A stretch of 64,000 nucleotides of DNA from DAOMNN01 sp035443825 (GCA_035443825.1 DAOMNN010000004.1:1-64000), one strand, 5' to 3'; shown: positions 53,946 to 63,942, counted from the first letter of the stretch. Notes: generated by a model not told the origin, from the letters alone. Made by a program: numbers and translations.

Positions 53946-54887
53946 ATGTCCATTTCTGCCGACCGGCACCCCGAACGCATCGTCATAGCCACCCGTGAAA
54001 GCCGCCTCGCGTTGTGGCAGGCCGAGCATGTCAAGGCTCGTCTCGAAGCATTGTATCCCGCCTGCCGGGTTGAACTGCTGGGCATGACCACCCGCGGCGA
54101 CCAGATTCTGGATCGTCCGCTCGCCAAGGTCGGCGGCAAGGGTCTGTTCATCAAGGAACTTGAAACGGCCTTGCTCGACGCGCGGGCGGATATCGCGGTG
54201 CATTCGATGAAGGATGTCCCGATGCAGCTGGCCGACGAGTTCGTACTGCCGTGCATTTCCGCACGTGAAGTACCACTCGATGCTTTCGTGTCGAACCGCT
54301 ATGCAAGTCTCGCCGACATGCCGCCCGGCGCAGTGGTGGGGACCTCCTCGATGCGGCGCGAGTCGCAGATTCACATGCAATACCCCTACCTCTCGGTCAC
54401 CAGTCTGCGCGGCAATCTCGATACGCGTCTGCGCAAGCTCGATCAGGGTGAGTACGACGGGATCATCCTGGCAGCGGCTGGCCTGAAGCGTCTTGGCCTC
54501 GGGGACCGGATCCGCATGGAGTTGCCCGCCGAGATCTCCCTGCCCTCGGCGGGGCAGGGCGCGCTTGGAATCGAGTGCCTCGCGAACCGTCCCGATCTGG
54601 CCGCCTGTCTCGCGCCCCTCCACGATCCGGTTACCGCCGCGTGCGTGATGGCCGAGCGGGCGGTATCGCGCGCCCTCGGAGGCAGCTGCGAAATTCCGCT
54701 CGGGGCCTACGCGCTCATGCGCGGCGAACGCTTGTGGTTGCGCGGGTTCGTCGCCCTGCCCGATGGCACGACGATGGTCAGGGCGGAGCGTGAAGGTCGC
54801 CCCGAGGACGCCGAAATGCTGGGTCACTCGCTTGCGGAGGAATTGCGGGCGTCCGGAGCGGACGACATTCTCGCCCGGCTGGGTTGA
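53946..54887 (+). CDS. hemC: Porphobilinogen deaminase (hydroxymethylbilane synthase)
   Basis: Joins four porphobilinogen units into hydroxymethylbilane. 313 residues. ATRESRLALWQ at the start, KDVPMQ, the substrate-site GNLDTRLRKL, and the cysteine that carries the dipyrromethane cofactor in GGSCEIPLGAY. ATG 53946 is chosen since upstream sequence is not conserved-looking. First gene of hemC-hemD-hemX-hemY; hemD begins 12 bases after its stop. Confidence 0.98.
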   Translation: MSISADRHPERIVIATRESRLALWQAEHVKARLEALYPACRVELLGMTTRGDQILDRPLAKVGGKGLFIKELETALLDARADIAVHSMKDVPMQLADEFVLPCISAREVPLDAFVSNRYASLADMPPGAVVGTSSMRRESQIHMQYPYLSVTSLRGNLDTRLRKLDQGEYDGIILAAAGLKRLGLGDRIRMELPAEISLPSAGQGALGIECLANRPDLAACLAPLHDPVTAACVMAERAVSRALGGSCEIPLGAYALMRGERLWLRGFVALPDGTTMVRAEREGRPEDAEMLGHSLAEELRASGADDILARLG

Positions 54888-54899
54888 GCGCGGCTACGC

Positions 54900-55673
54900 A
54901 TGCCGATGGGCAAACTCCAGGGCCGGCGTATCGTCGTCACACGTCCGCACGCGCAGGCGGAGAAGCTTTGCGAAGCGATCATTGCGCGCGGCGGAGAGCC
55001 GGTTCGTTTTCCGGTCCTGGCGATATCGCCGGTTGCGGACGATGCCGGCATGGTGGCTGCGGTCGCACGGCTCGACGATTTCGATCTGGCCTTCTTCGTC
55101 AGCCCGAACGCGGTTCAGTATGCCCTCGACTTCATCATGGCCCGGCGCTCGTGGCCAGCGCACGTCGCGGTCGCGACGGTGGGCAAGGGCAGCGAGCGGG
55201 TGCTCGGAAAGTTCGGTTTCGAGCGCGTGATCGCGCCGCAGAGCGGCTTCGACAGCGAGTCGGTGCTGGCGCTGCCCGAGTTCGGCGCGGATGCGATCGC
55301 CGGCCGGCATGTCGCGATCTTCAGGGGAGATGGCGGACGTAACCTCCTCGGAGAGACGCTGGTGGCGCGCGGAGCCCATGTAGACTACGTGACCTGTTAT
55401 CGGCGCCATTGCCCGGACCTCGATCCGCTGCCGCTCCTGGACATGGCGCGACGCGGCGATATCGATGCAATTACCCTCACCAGCAGCGAGGGGGTGCATA
55501 ACCTCGTCGAGATGGTCGGGCGGCGAGGGATTGAAATGCTGATGGACATTCCGGTCTTTGCGCCGCATCCGCGCATTGTCGGTTTCGCCCGGCGGGCCGG
55601 TTTTACCGACGTCGTCGAGACCGCGCCGGGCGATGCCGGCCTCATGGAAGCCATCGAGACGCGCTTCGGCTGA
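54900..55673 (+). CDS. hemD: Uroporphyrinogen-III synthase
   Basis: Closes hydroxymethylbilane to uroporphyrinogen III with inversion of ring D. The 257-residue protein has the two-lobed pattern of this poorly conserved family: GRRIVVTRPHAQAEKL at the start, FFVSPNAVQYA, AVATVGKGSERVL, and ITLTSSEGVHNLVEM. Its position between hemC and hemX confirms the call. Confidence 0.96.
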   Translation: MPMGKLQGRRIVVTRPHAQAEKLCEAIIARGGEPVRFPVLAISPVADDAGMVAAVARLDDFDLAFFVSPNAVQYALDFIMARRSWPAHVAVATVGKGSERVLGKFGFERVIAPQSGFDSESVLALPEFGADAIAGRHVAIFRGDGGRNLLGETLVARGAHVDYVTCYRRHCPDLDPLPLLDMARRGDIDAITLTSSEGVHNLVEMVGRRGIEMLMDIPVFAPHPRIVGFARRAGFTDVVETAPGDAGLMEAIETRFG

Positions 55674-55819
55674 GCTCGACCACCGGTGCGGTACCCGAGG
55701 CGTCATTTCAGGCGGCATTTCCGGCGTATGGTCTTCGACGCCGGTTTGATATAGATTCGCAGAGGCAATTGCGCCATGCGGAAAATCCGTTCCCGGTCAC
55801 TCTCGGTTAAACTTTCATC

Positions 55820-57151
55820 ATGAAAAAAGAGAATCCTGCCCTCACGCAGCCGCCACCGACCGACAGGGATGAGCTGGCCGCGGAATCGCCCGAAGTCGAC
55901 CGCTTCGCGGATGCAGGTGCGAGCGATTCCGCGGTACGGCCGGATACTCCTGCAGAGCCCCTCGGCGAGGCCATGGGTACGGGTCAGCCGCCTGCCGATG
56001 AGTCGGCCAGACCCGCGTCCGAATCGACAGGCGAGGGCGGACAGCCACCCACGGGCGAGATCCCACCCGCAGCATCCGGTCGAAAGGGCAGCGCGCTGGC
56101 GCTGGTGATCGCGATCATCGCCCTGCTCGTGTCAGCCGTGCTCGGCTGGCAGGTTTATGAGCTGCGCCAGGTTGCGGGTGACATCCGCCAGGAGGTTGCT
56201 CAGCGGCTTTCCGGAAGCGAGACCGCGGTGGCTGAAGTCCGGGCCCTGAACCGGCAGCAGCACGACTCGATCACGGCCTTGCAGGGGCGTTTCGGTGCGC
56301 TCGAATCACAGATTGCCGCGACCGAAGGACAGGCTGCCGCGCTCGAGGCGCTCTATCAGGAGTACTCGCGCTCGCGCAGCGACCAGGTCCTGGCCGAAGT
56401 GGAGCAGGCGATCAACATCGCGGCGCAACAGTTGCAGCTCGCGGGCAACTTCGAGGCCGCATTGATTGCGTTGCAGGGTGCCGAAGCACGGCTGAGTCTG
56501 CCGGAGCAGGGACATCTCCAGCCATTGCGACGTGCTTTGATCATGGATATCGACGCGCTTCGCGCACACCCGCAGGTGGATGTGTCCGGTCTGGCCCTGC
56601 GGCTCGAGATCGTGCTCGAGCGCATTGACCGTCTGCCGCTCGCACATGAGGTTGCGCTCGCCGAAGCCACCGCCGAACGCGAGCGGATCATTGCCGAGGG
56701 TGATTCCGAAGGGGCGAGTGTGCTTGCACGTACGCTTGGTTTCGTGAAGGCACTGAGCATCGACATCTGGAACGAGGTGAAGGGCATGGTCAGGCTCGAG
56801 CGCATGGATCAGTCCGATCCGGTGCTGCTTGCGCCGGCGCAGAGCACCTACCTGCGCGAGAACGTCAAGATTCGCCTCCTTACGGCACGACTCGCATTGC
56901 TCGCCCGTGACGGCCGGACCTACGCGGCCGATCTCGCACAGGCCCGCGAGTGGATCGAGCGCTTCTTCGATATGCGCGACGAGCGGGTGCAAGGTGTCGT
57001 CTCCGATCTTGCGGAGTTGGCGCAAACACCCGTAAAGGCCGAGCAACCTTCCCTGAGCGAGACGTTCACCGCGCTGCGACTGCTGCAGGCGCGACCGCCC
57101 GGGCGCTCATCGTCCAGTGAATCATCACAAGCCACTGACGGCACACGCTGA
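55820..57151 (+). CDS. hemX: HemX-like membrane protein
   Basis: A 443-residue protein. A Pro/Glu-rich N-terminal tail (1-90) precedes one transmembrane helix (about 93-112: ALALVIAIIALLVSAVLGW), then a coiled coil (about 115-185) and a helical periplasmic domain. This matches HemX, often annotated as a putative uroporphyrinogen-III C-methyltransferase but lacking a visible methylase motif, so an assembly or scaffold role is more likely. 9 bases before hemY. Confidence 0.93.
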   Translation: MKKENPALTQPPPTDRDELAAESPEVDRFADAGASDSAVRPDTPAEPLGEAMGTGQPPADESARPASESTGEGGQPPTGEIPPAASGRKGSALALVIAIIALLVSAVLGWQVYELRQVAGDIRQEVAQRLSGSETAVAEVRALNRQQHDSITALQGRFGALESQIAATEGQAAALEALYQEYSRSRSDQVLAEVEQAINIAAQQLQLAGNFEAALIALQGAEARLSLPEQGHLQPLRRALIMDIDALRAHPQVDVSGLALRLEIVLERIDRLPLAHEVALAEATAERERIIAEGDSEGASVLARTLGFVKALSIDIWNEVKGMVRLERMDQSDPVLLAPAQSTYLRENVKIRLLTARLALLARDGRTYAADLAQAREWIERFFDMRDERVQGVVSDLAELAQTPVKAEQPSLSETFTALRLLQARPPGRSSSSESSQATDGTR

Positions 57152-57160
57152 GGAGTCGTC

Positions 57161-58339
57161 ATGCGCGCTTTACTCTGGATCATTGCGATATTTGCTCTGG
57201 CCGCCGGGCTTGCAATGCTGGCCGGCGCCAACGAAGGCTACGTGCTGGTGGTGATGCCGCCGTGGCGTGCACAGGCCTCGTTGAATCTCGTGATCGTGTT
57301 TCTCGTTCTCGCATTCCTGACCGCCTACTTCGTGCTCCGGCTCGTTAGCAGGACGCTCGATCTGCCGGGCAGAGTCGGTGCGTTTCGCAGCCGCCGGCAA
57401 CGCGAAAAGGCCGCACGCTCGATGCGGGACGCATTGCGCGCGCTGTATGAAGGGCGATTCACGGAGTCGCTCAAGCATGCCAAGGTTGCGTATGCATCGG
57501 GTGGTTCGTCACCCGAGGCCGCGATCGTCGCCGCCCGTGCCGCCAATGCGCTTCACGATGACAAGCATTACAGGGAGTGGATCGGGCGGGCCGGCGATAG
57601 CGACGAAGGAAAGGTCGCACAGCTGTTGACGGAATCCGAGCTTGCGCTCGCCGCGGGGCGTCATGACGAGGCAGGGCGTGCGCTCGATGCGCTGCGCGCC
57701 CAGGGGCATCGCAGTAGCGCTGCGTTGCGCCTTTCGCTCGAACTGGCTCAGGCGCAGGGGCGTTGGGAACAGGTTTCGGAGTTGTGCGCTCAGTTGCTGG
57801 CCAATCGGGCGATCACGCCCGAGCAGGCGCGACCGATCGTCCGCCGTGCGCAGATCGAACGGATGCGCGCAATGCAGTCCGATCCGGACGCATTGACCGA
57901 ATACTGGCGGAGCCTCTCGAAGGAGGATCTCGGTGACGCGGTCCTGGTGGAACAGGCACTGCCGCTCCTCGCGGCGGCAGGGCGCGGCGCGATCGCGCGC
58001 CGGACGGTCGATCGGCTTCTCGAGGCCGACTGGCGGACCGGTCTGGCGCGCCACTATGTCCTTTGTGCCGGGGAAGGGGATGAGGCAAGAGATGCCTTGT
58101 CGCGTGCGGAAAAGTGGCTGGCCAAGCACCCGGAGGATCCCGGTCTCCTCTACTCGCTCGGGCGGCAGTGCATGAATGCCGAAATCTGGGGCAAGGCGCA
58201 GAGTTACCTGGAATCGTCCCTCAGGCTGAGCCCGTCGGCGGACGTACATTTTGCGCTGGCCGAACTGATGGAGCGGCTTGAACGTCCGTCCGAATCGACG
58301 ACCCACTTCCGTGAGGCCGCACGCCTGGCGTCTGCTTGA
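57161..58339 (+). CDS. hemY: HemY, membrane TPR protein of haem synthesis
   Basis: A 392-residue inner-membrane protein with two N-terminal transmembrane helices (about 2-24 and 38-63) followed by TPR-like helical repeats (about 85-390). This is the proteobacterial HemY (not the Bacillus oxidase of the same name); its exact role in porphyrin synthesis is not settled. AGGAG lies 5 bases before ATG 57161. It ends 58 bases before the convergent hemF. Confidence 0.95.
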   Translation: MRALLWIIAIFALAAGLAMLAGANEGYVLVVMPPWRAQASLNLVIVFLVLAFLTAYFVLRLVSRTLDLPGRVGAFRSRRQREKAARSMRDALRALYEGRFTESLKHAKVAYASGGSSPEAAIVAARAANALHDDKHYREWIGRAGDSDEGKVAQLLTESELALAAGRHDEAGRALDALRAQGHRSSAALRLSLELAQAQGRWEQVSELCAQLLANRAITPEQARPIVRRAQIERMRAMQSDPDALTEYWRSLSKEDLGDAVLVEQALPLLAAAGRGAIARRTVDRLLEADWRTGLARHYVLCAGEGDEARDALSRAEKWLAKHPEDPGLLYSLGRQCMNAEIWGKAQSYLESSLRLSPSADVHFALAELMERLERPSESTTHFREAARLASA

Positions 58340-58397
58340 TCCGGTTCCTCGGGCCGGTTTTCCCGGGCGCACATGTCAGTGTGCGAGACACCCGGCG

Positions 58398-59312
58398 TCA
58401 AACCCAGTCGCGCACCTTGAGAAATTTTTCGTAGAGTTCCGCCTCGGGCGTACCCGGTTCGGGCGCCCAGTCGTAACGCCATCGGACGATCGGCGGCATC
58501 GACATCAGGATCGATTCGGTACGCCCTCCGGATTGCAGCCCGAACAGGGTCCCGCGGTCGAAGACCAGATTGAATTCCACGTAGCGACCGCGCCGGTATG
58601 CCTGGAAATCGCGTTCGCGTTCTCCGTAGGCCGTTTCGCGGCGTCGCCGCAGAATCGGCAAATATGCGCCCGGGAAAGCGTCTCCGACACTCTGCATCAG
58701 CCCGAAAGCCCGGGCGAAATCGGTCGCGCCGTCCGAGCCCAGGTCGTCGAAGAACAGACCGCCGACGCCACGCGGCTCGGCCCGGTGCCTGAGATAGAAA
58801 TAGCGGTCGCACCAGTCCTTGAGTCGGCGGTATTCGCTTTCCCCACCGAAGGGCAGGACGGCGTTGCGGCAGCAACCATGGAAATGGACGACGTCTTCCT
58901 CGAATGCATAGTACGGCGTGAGATCCATGCCGCCGCCGAACCACCACACGGGTTCGAGACCGGGGGCGGACGCGACGAACAGACGCACGTTCATGTGCGC
59001 CGTCGGGCAGTAGGGGTTGCGCGGATGCAGGACCAGCGACACCCCCATCGCTTCGAAGCTGCGCCCGGCCAGTTCAGGGCGGTGGGCGGTGGCCGAGGCG
59101 GGCATCGCCGTGCCCTTGACGTGGGAAAAATTGACGCCGCCGCGTTCGAAGAGGGAGCCGTCCTCGATCACGCGGGTGATCCCGCCGCCCCCCTCTGGAC
59201 GATCCCATCGATCGCATCTGAACGGTTGTCCGTCGAGAGTCTCGAGCTCGGCGACGATGCGCGCCTGCAGGCCGAGGAGGTAGTCTCTTGCCGCGACGGT
59301 GTCGATCTTCAT
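58398..59312 (-). CDS. hemF: Oxygen-dependent coproporphyrinogen III oxidase
   Basis: Oxidatively decarboxylates coproporphyrinogen III to protoporphyrinogen IX using oxygen. 304 residues. Family motifs: GGGGITRVIEDG, SLVLHPRNPYCPTAHMNVR, WWFGGGMDLTPYY, and GRYVEFNLVFDRGTLFGLQ. ATG 59312 (MKIDTVAARDYL) is the family start, with AGGGAC upstream; the longer open frame is not used. First of the genes co-directional with purD and purH, though 61 bases separate it from purD. Confidence 0.98.
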   Translation of the reverse strand: MKIDTVAARDYLLGLQARIVAELETLDGQPFRCDRWDRPEGGGGITRVIEDGSLFERGGVNFSHVKGTAMPASATAHRPELAGRSFEAMGVSLVLHPRNPYCPTAHMNVRLFVASAPGLEPVWWFGGGMDLTPYYAFEEDVVHFHGCCRNAVLPFGGESEYRRLKDWCDRYFYLRHRAEPRGVGGLFFDDLGSDGATDFARAFGLMQSVGDAFPGAYLPILRRRRETAYGERERDFQAYRRGRYVEFNLVFDRGTLFGLQSGGRTESILMSMPPIVRWRYDWAPEPGTPEAELYEKFLKVRDWV

Positions 59313-59373
59313 CTTGTTGTCCCTGGTTTCGATCCCGCGTGCGTGGCCGGGGCGGGATGCGTCGGTGTCGTGC

Positions 59374-60663
59374 TCAGATCTTGCGAGCGACGGCGCGGTG
59401 GCCGATATCGCGGCGGAACTGACGACCGGCAAAAACGATGGAATCGGCGAGTCCGTATACACGTTTCTGGGCACTGCGCACGTTGTCGCCGAGGGCAGTG
59501 ACGCACAGTACGCGCCCGCCGGATGTGACGATCGCGCCGTTGCGCTCCACCGTGCCGGCATGAAAGACATGTGCGTCTTCCATCGGTGAGTCCGGAAGAC
59601 CGGAGATCGGATCGCCCTTGCGCGGCGATTCGGGATAGCCCTCGGCCGCGAGCACGACCCCGAGTGCGACCCGGCGATCCCATTCCGCCTCTATCTGGTC
59701 GAGTCTGCCCGCGATGGCAGCTTCGATCAGATCGGCAAGGTCCGTCTTCAGACGCATCAGGATGGGCTGGGTCTCGGGGTCGCCCATGCGGCAGTTGAAC
59801 TCGACCACGCGCGGCTGCCCGGCATCATCGATCATCAGGCCGGCATAAAGGAAACCGGTGTAGGGAAGACCGTCCGCACTCATTCCGGCCAATGCGGGAT
59901 CGATGATCTCGCGCATCACGCGCGCGTGCACTTCTGGGGTGACGACCGGGGCCGGTGAATAAGCCCCCATCCCGCCCGTGTTGGGGCCCTCGTCATTGTC
60001 CTTCAGCCGCTTATGATCCTGGCTGGTCGCGAGTGCCAGGGCGTGTCGGCCGTCTGCCATGACGATGAAACTCGCTTCCTCGCCCTGCATGAACTCCTCG
60101 ATCACGACGCGTGCGCCCGTATCCCCGTAGTCCACGCCAAGACGGTTCTCGACGAGCATCGTGTCGACCGCAGCGTGCGCTTCGTCCGGGGTCATCGCGA
60201 CGACTACGCCTTTCCCCGCCGCCAGTCCATCGGCCTTGATGACGATCGGTGTTCCTTCGCGGTCGATGTATGCATGGGCATCGGCCGGGTCCGCGAACGT
60301 TTGATACTTCGCGGTGGGAATGCCGTGTCGGAGCAGGAAGCGCTTGGCGAAATCCTTGGAGCTCTCGAGTTGGGCCGCATCCTTGGTCGGTCCGAAGATG
60401 GGCAGGTCCGCGGCGCGGAAAGCGTCGACGACGCCGGCAGCGAGCGGCGCTTCGGGCCCGACCACGGTGAAGTGCACCTGCTCGCGTCGCGCGAGTTCGA
60501 TGAGGTCGGGGATGGCGGTCACCGCGACGTTCTCGACAAGAGGCTCGCGCGCGGTGCCGGCATTGCCCGGGGCAACGAGTACGCGGGTGATCTTGGGCGA
60601 TTGCGCGAGCTTCCAGGCGAGCGCGTGTTCGCGACCTCCGGAGCCGATGACGAGAACTTTCAT
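59374..60663 (-). CDS. purD: Phosphoribosylamine-glycine ligase
   Basis: Joins phosphoribosylamine and glycine using ATP (purine step 2). 429 residues with ATP-grasp fold: VIGSGGREHALAWKLAQS at the N-terminus, FMQGEEASFIVMADG, EFNCRMGDPETQ, and a C-terminal GGRVLCVTALGD. Lies 69 bases after purH on the same strand, likely one transcript. Confidence 0.98.
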   Translation of the reverse strand: MKVLVIGSGGREHALAWKLAQSPKITRVLVAPGNAGTAREPLVENVAVTAIPDLIELARREQVHFTVVGPEAPLAAGVVDAFRAADLPIFGPTKDAAQLESSKDFAKRFLLRHGIPTAKYQTFADPADAHAYIDREGTPIVIKADGLAAGKGVVVAMTPDEAHAAVDTMLVENRLGVDYGDTGARVVIEEFMQGEEASFIVMADGRHALALATSQDHKRLKDNDEGPNTGGMGAYSPAPVVTPEVHARVMREIIDPALAGMSADGLPYTGFLYAGLMIDDAGQPRVVEFNCRMGDPETQPILMRLKTDLADLIEAAIAGRLDQIEAEWDRRVALGVVLAAEGYPESPRKGDPISGLPDSPMEDAHVFHAGTVERNGAIVTSGGRVLCVTALGDNVRSAQKRVYGLADSIVFAGRQFRRDIGHRAVARKI

Positions 60664-60732
60664 GGGTTAGTGATTCCGAGTCGAAAGCGGACCGGGCCGA
60701 CCTGCGGACGGGGCCGCTTGCCGCGGTCCTGA

Positions 60733-62304
60733 TCAATGCCTGAAATGGCGGTATCCGGTAAACATCATCGCGATGCCGTGTTCGTCGGCCGCAGCGATCA
60801 CTTCGGCGTCACGCATCGAGCCGCCCGGCTGGATCACCGCTGTGGCGCCGGCCTGCGCCAGAACGTCGAGACCGTCGCGGAACGGAAAGAAGGCGTCCGA
60901 CGCGACCACCGAACCGTGCACGGTGAGGCCGGCGTTATCGGCCTTGATCGCCGCGATACGTGCTGAATCGACGCGGCTCATCTGGCCTGCACCGACCCCG
61001 ATCGTCATGCCGTCGCGGCAGTAGACGATGGCGTTCGACTTGACGTATTTCGCGACACGCCACGCGAACAACATGTCGCGCAATTCCTGCTCGGTGGGTT
61101 CGCGCCTGGTCACGCGCTTCAGGTCGGCAAGCTGGATGTGTGCGTCGTCCGCGCTCTGGACCAGCAACCCTCCGCCGACGCGCTTGTAGTCCATCACGCC
61201 TGAGGGACGACCCAGGGTGCAGATCAGGACGCGCACATTCTGCTTGCCGCGCAGCAGTTCAAGTGCGTCGTCGGCATACTCGGGTGCGATCAGGACTTCG
61301 AGGAACTGATTTGCGACGGCTTCGGCCGCGCCCCGGTCCACCTTGCGGTTGAACGCGATGATGCCGCCGAAGGCGGAAGTGGGATCGGTGGAGAATGCCT
61401 TGCGGTAGGCCGCTTCAGGTGTCGGTCCGAGCGCCACGCCGCATGGATTGGCATGCTTGACGATGACGCATGCGGTGGTGTCGAAGGCCTTGACGCATTC
61501 CCACGCCGCGTCGGCATCAGCGATGTTGTTGTAAGAGAGTTCCTTGCCCTGCAACTGACGATAGCCCGAAATCGTGCCTTCGGGTGCGGACGGTTCGCGG
61601 TAGAACGCCGCACCTTGGTGAGGATTCTCTCCATAGCGCAGATCCTGAACCTTGTCGAATGCCAGTTGCAGGCGTTCCGGGTAGGGCTGGCGCGCCCCGC
61701 CTTCGGTGAGCGAGGTCAGGTAGTTGGAAATTGCGCCGTCGTAGCGGGCGGTATGCGTGAAGGCCTTCACCGCGAGCGCGAAGCGCGTCTGGTAGGAGAG
61801 TTCGCCGGCATTGCTGCGCAGCTCGGCGACGATGCCTTCGTAGTCGTCCGGATCGGTCACGACGCCGACACCCGCCGACGCGTCACCGTGATTCTTCGCT
61901 GCAGCGCGCACCATGGTGGGCCCGCCGATGTCGATGTTCTCGATGGCTTCGTCGAGGCTGCAGTCCTGCCGCGCGACTGTGCCTTCGAACGGGTACAGGT
62001 TCACGACCACCAGATCGATGCGCGAAATGTCGTGTGCGGCGATGGTGTCCATGTGTTCGGGCAGATCGCGACGCGCGAGGATTCCGCCGTGCACTTTCGG
62101 GTGGAGTGTCTTTACACGACCGTCCAGCATCTCCGGAAACCCGGTGTGCTCGGAGACATCCGAGACTTCGAGTCCGGCCTTGCGCAGCAGGGCGGCGGTG
62201 CCGCCCGTGGAGAGCAGCCTGACCCCCATGTCGGCAAGGGCCTGGGCGAATTCGAGAACACCGCGTTTGTCGGAAACGCTGATCAGGGCTTGGGCTACTT
62301 TCAT
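60733..62304 (-). CDS. purH: Bifunctional AICAR transformylase/IMP cyclohydrolase
   Basis: Carries out the last two steps of IMP synthesis. 523 residues. The N-terminal MGS-fold cyclohydrolase (1-195) begins ALISVSDKRGVLEFAQALAD; the transformylase (200-523) has the catalytic Lys-His in VIVKHANPCGVAL and a C-terminal PGGSMRDAEVIAAAD. The upstream region to the scaffold gap (62305-62529) holds its promoter; no hexamers were convincing. Confidence 0.98.
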   Translation of the reverse strand: MKVAQALISVSDKRGVLEFAQALADMGVRLLSTGGTAALLRKAGLEVSDVSEHTGFPEMLDGRVKTLHPKVHGGILARRDLPEHMDTIAAHDISRIDLVVVNLYPFEGTVARQDCSLDEAIENIDIGGPTMVRAAAKNHGDASAGVGVVTDPDDYEGIVAELRSNAGELSYQTRFALAVKAFTHTARYDGAISNYLTSLTEGGARQPYPERLQLAFDKVQDLRYGENPHQGAAFYREPSAPEGTISGYRQLQGKELSYNNIADADAAWECVKAFDTTACVIVKHANPCGVALGPTPEAAYRKAFSTDPTSAFGGIIAFNRKVDRGAAEAVANQFLEVLIAPEYADDALELLRGKQNVRVLICTLGRPSGVMDYKRVGGGLLVQSADDAHIQLADLKRVTRREPTEQELRDMLFAWRVAKYVKSNAIVYCRDGMTIGVGAGQMSRVDSARIAAIKADNAGLTVHGSVVASDAFFPFRDGLDVLAQAGATAVIQPGGSMRDAEVIAAADEHGIAMMFTGYRHFRH

Positions 62305-62529
62305 GGTGATGGTCGCAAGGGGCAGGACGTGGAAGGTACGGCAGTCGACAGGGTGGCTACTGCGTGGCTAGCCCGGATGTTTCGTGAATGCGCGTGATGA
62401 TCGCGCAGGTATTTGTTTCGTAGGGAAATTCCGTGAAGGAGTGGCGTAGTGGTTCGTACGCCCGACTGAGCGGGATTTCCGTACGGAACAAAGACCAAGC
62501 GAGGGTGCGTGCAATTCATGAAATATCAG

Positions 62530-62739
62530 GGCTAAAGCAATTGGTGCTCGGACAGCTTGCGGCGCAGGGTATTGCGGTTGATGCNNNNNNNNNNNNNNNN
62601 NNNNNNNNNNNNNNNNNNNNNNNNNNNNNNNNNNNNNNNNNNNNNNNNNNNNNNNNNNNNNNNNNNNNNNNNNNNNNNNNNNNNGGCTAAAGCAATTGGT
62701 GCTCGGACAGCTTGCGGCGCAGGGTATTGCGGTTGATGC
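62530..62739. repeat. Exact 55-base duplication either side of the scaffold gap
   Basis: 62530-62584 equals 62685-62739 base for base, and the 100 N lie between. The copies are the 3' end of fis. This is best read as two contig ends that share their last 55 bases, not as a biological repeat. Confidence 0.9.
62585..62684. other. 100-N scaffold gap
   Basis: Exactly 100 unknown bases, the usual placeholder for a gap of unknown length. Given the flanking 55-base identity, the true sequence probably has no gap, and fis would lie about 230 bases from purH. Confidence 0.95.
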
Positions 62740-62923
62740 CCAGCATCTGGGCCGCCGCGGTCTGGTTGCCGTTGGCCTGCTGAAGAATGAACTCGAGCAT
62801 CGGGCGCTCCACGTTGCGGATCACCATGTCGTAGATTGCGGCGGGTTTCTCGCCGTCCAGGTCTCGAAAGTACTGGTCCAGGGTGCGGCGGACGGACTCG
62901 GCGATCTCGTTCGGGCGGCTCAT
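62687..62923 (-). CDS. fis: Fis-family nucleoid protein
   Basis: A 78-residue DNA-bending regulator. The C-terminal helix-turn-helix (NQTAAAQMLGINRNTLRRKL) is diagnostic. ATG 62923 overlaps the dusB stop (ATGA), the dusB-fis operon also found in enterics. The stop codon lies 3 bases from the scaffold gap, but the gene is complete on this side. Confidence 0.97.
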   Translation of the reverse strand: MSRPNEIAESVRRTLDQYFRDLDGEKPAAIYDMVIRNVERPMLEFILQQANGNQTAAAQMLGINRNTLRRKLSEHQLL

Positions 62924-63942
62924 GCGGCGAGCTCCTGCAGGTAGTCGTCTTCATAGCGCAGGCGGGCGTCCTGCTCGGCCAGACGGCCGAAGAAATCTTC
63001 GACCGCATCGAGTTGCGAGGTGACGTCGGGCAACTGGTTCATCATCCGGCGGAATGCCGCGGAACCGACCAGGCCTCTCGTGTACCAGGAAATATGCTTG
63101 CGCGCGATCTTGACGCCCGCTTCCTCGCCGTAGAATGCATAAAGGTCGGCAAGATGTTCCCTGCAGACCTCGAGGATCTCGGTGGCCAGGGGCGGCGGCA
63201 TGAGTTCGCCGGTCGCGAGGTAATGCTCGATCTCGCGGAAGATCCACGGGCGCCCTTGCGCCGCCCGGCCGATCATGACGCCATCGGCGCCCGTTCGCTC
63301 GAGCACGAAGCGGGCCTTCTCGGGAGTCGTGATGTCGCCGTTCGCAATGACTGGGAGGGTCGTCAGGGCCTTTACCTGTGCGATCGTGTCGTACTCCGCG
63401 CTGCCCTGATACTGGTCCGCACGCGTACGACCATGGATGGCGAGGGCGCGGATGCCGGACTGTTCGGCGATGCGGGCGATCACGGGGGCGTTGCGGTTGT
63501 CGCGGTTCCAACCGGTACGGATCTTGAGCGTGACCGGCGTGTCGGGCACCGCCGCGACCACCGCTTCAAGGATGCGCGCGACCAGGACTTCGTCCTGCAG
63601 CAGCGCGGAGCCTGCCATCACATTGCAGATTTTCTTGGCGGGGCACCCCATGTTGATGTCGATGATCTGTGCGCCGCGGTCGGCATTGTAACGTGCCGCA
63701 TCGCCCATCATCCTCGGGTCCGCGCCGGCGATCTGCACCGCGATCGGATCCACCTCGCCATCGTGGTTCGCACGGCGCCGGGTCTTGGCGCTGCCGTAAA
63801 GCAGCGAGTTCGATGTGACCATCTCGGACACCGCCAGCCCGGCCCCCATCTTCTTGCACAGTTGACGGAACGGGCGGTCGGTCACTCCGGCCATCGGAGC
63901 GACAAACAGATTGTTGCGCAGAGCGAAGCCGGCATACTGCAT
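62920..63942 (-). CDS. dusB: tRNA-dihydrouridine synthase B
   Basis: FMN-dependent enzyme that reduces uridines in the tRNA D loop. About 340 residues: LFVAPMAGVTDRPFRQLCKK, the active-site loop INMGCPAKKICN with the catalytic Cys, HGRTRADQY and VIANGDITTPEKA (FMN phosphate site). ATG 63942 (MQYAGFALRNN) is chosen; GTG 63948 would add two residues. Its stop overlaps fis, so it precedes fis in one operon. Confidence 0.96.
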   Translation of the reverse strand: MQYAGFALRNNLFVAPMAGVTDRPFRQLCKKMGAGLAVSEMVTSNSLLYGSAKTRRRANHDGEVDPIAVQIAGADPRMMGDAARYNADRGAQIIDINMGCPAKKICNVMAGSALLQDEVLVARILEAVVAAVPDTPVTLKIRTGWNRDNRNAPVIARIAEQSGIRALAIHGRTRADQYQGSAEYDTIAQVKALTTLPVIANGDITTPEKARFVLERTGADGVMIGRAAQGRPWIFREIEHYLATGELMPPPLATEILEVCREHLADLYAFYGEEAGVKIARKHISWYTRGLVGSAAFRRMMNQLPDVTSQLDAVEDFFGRLAEQDARLRYEDDYLQELAA

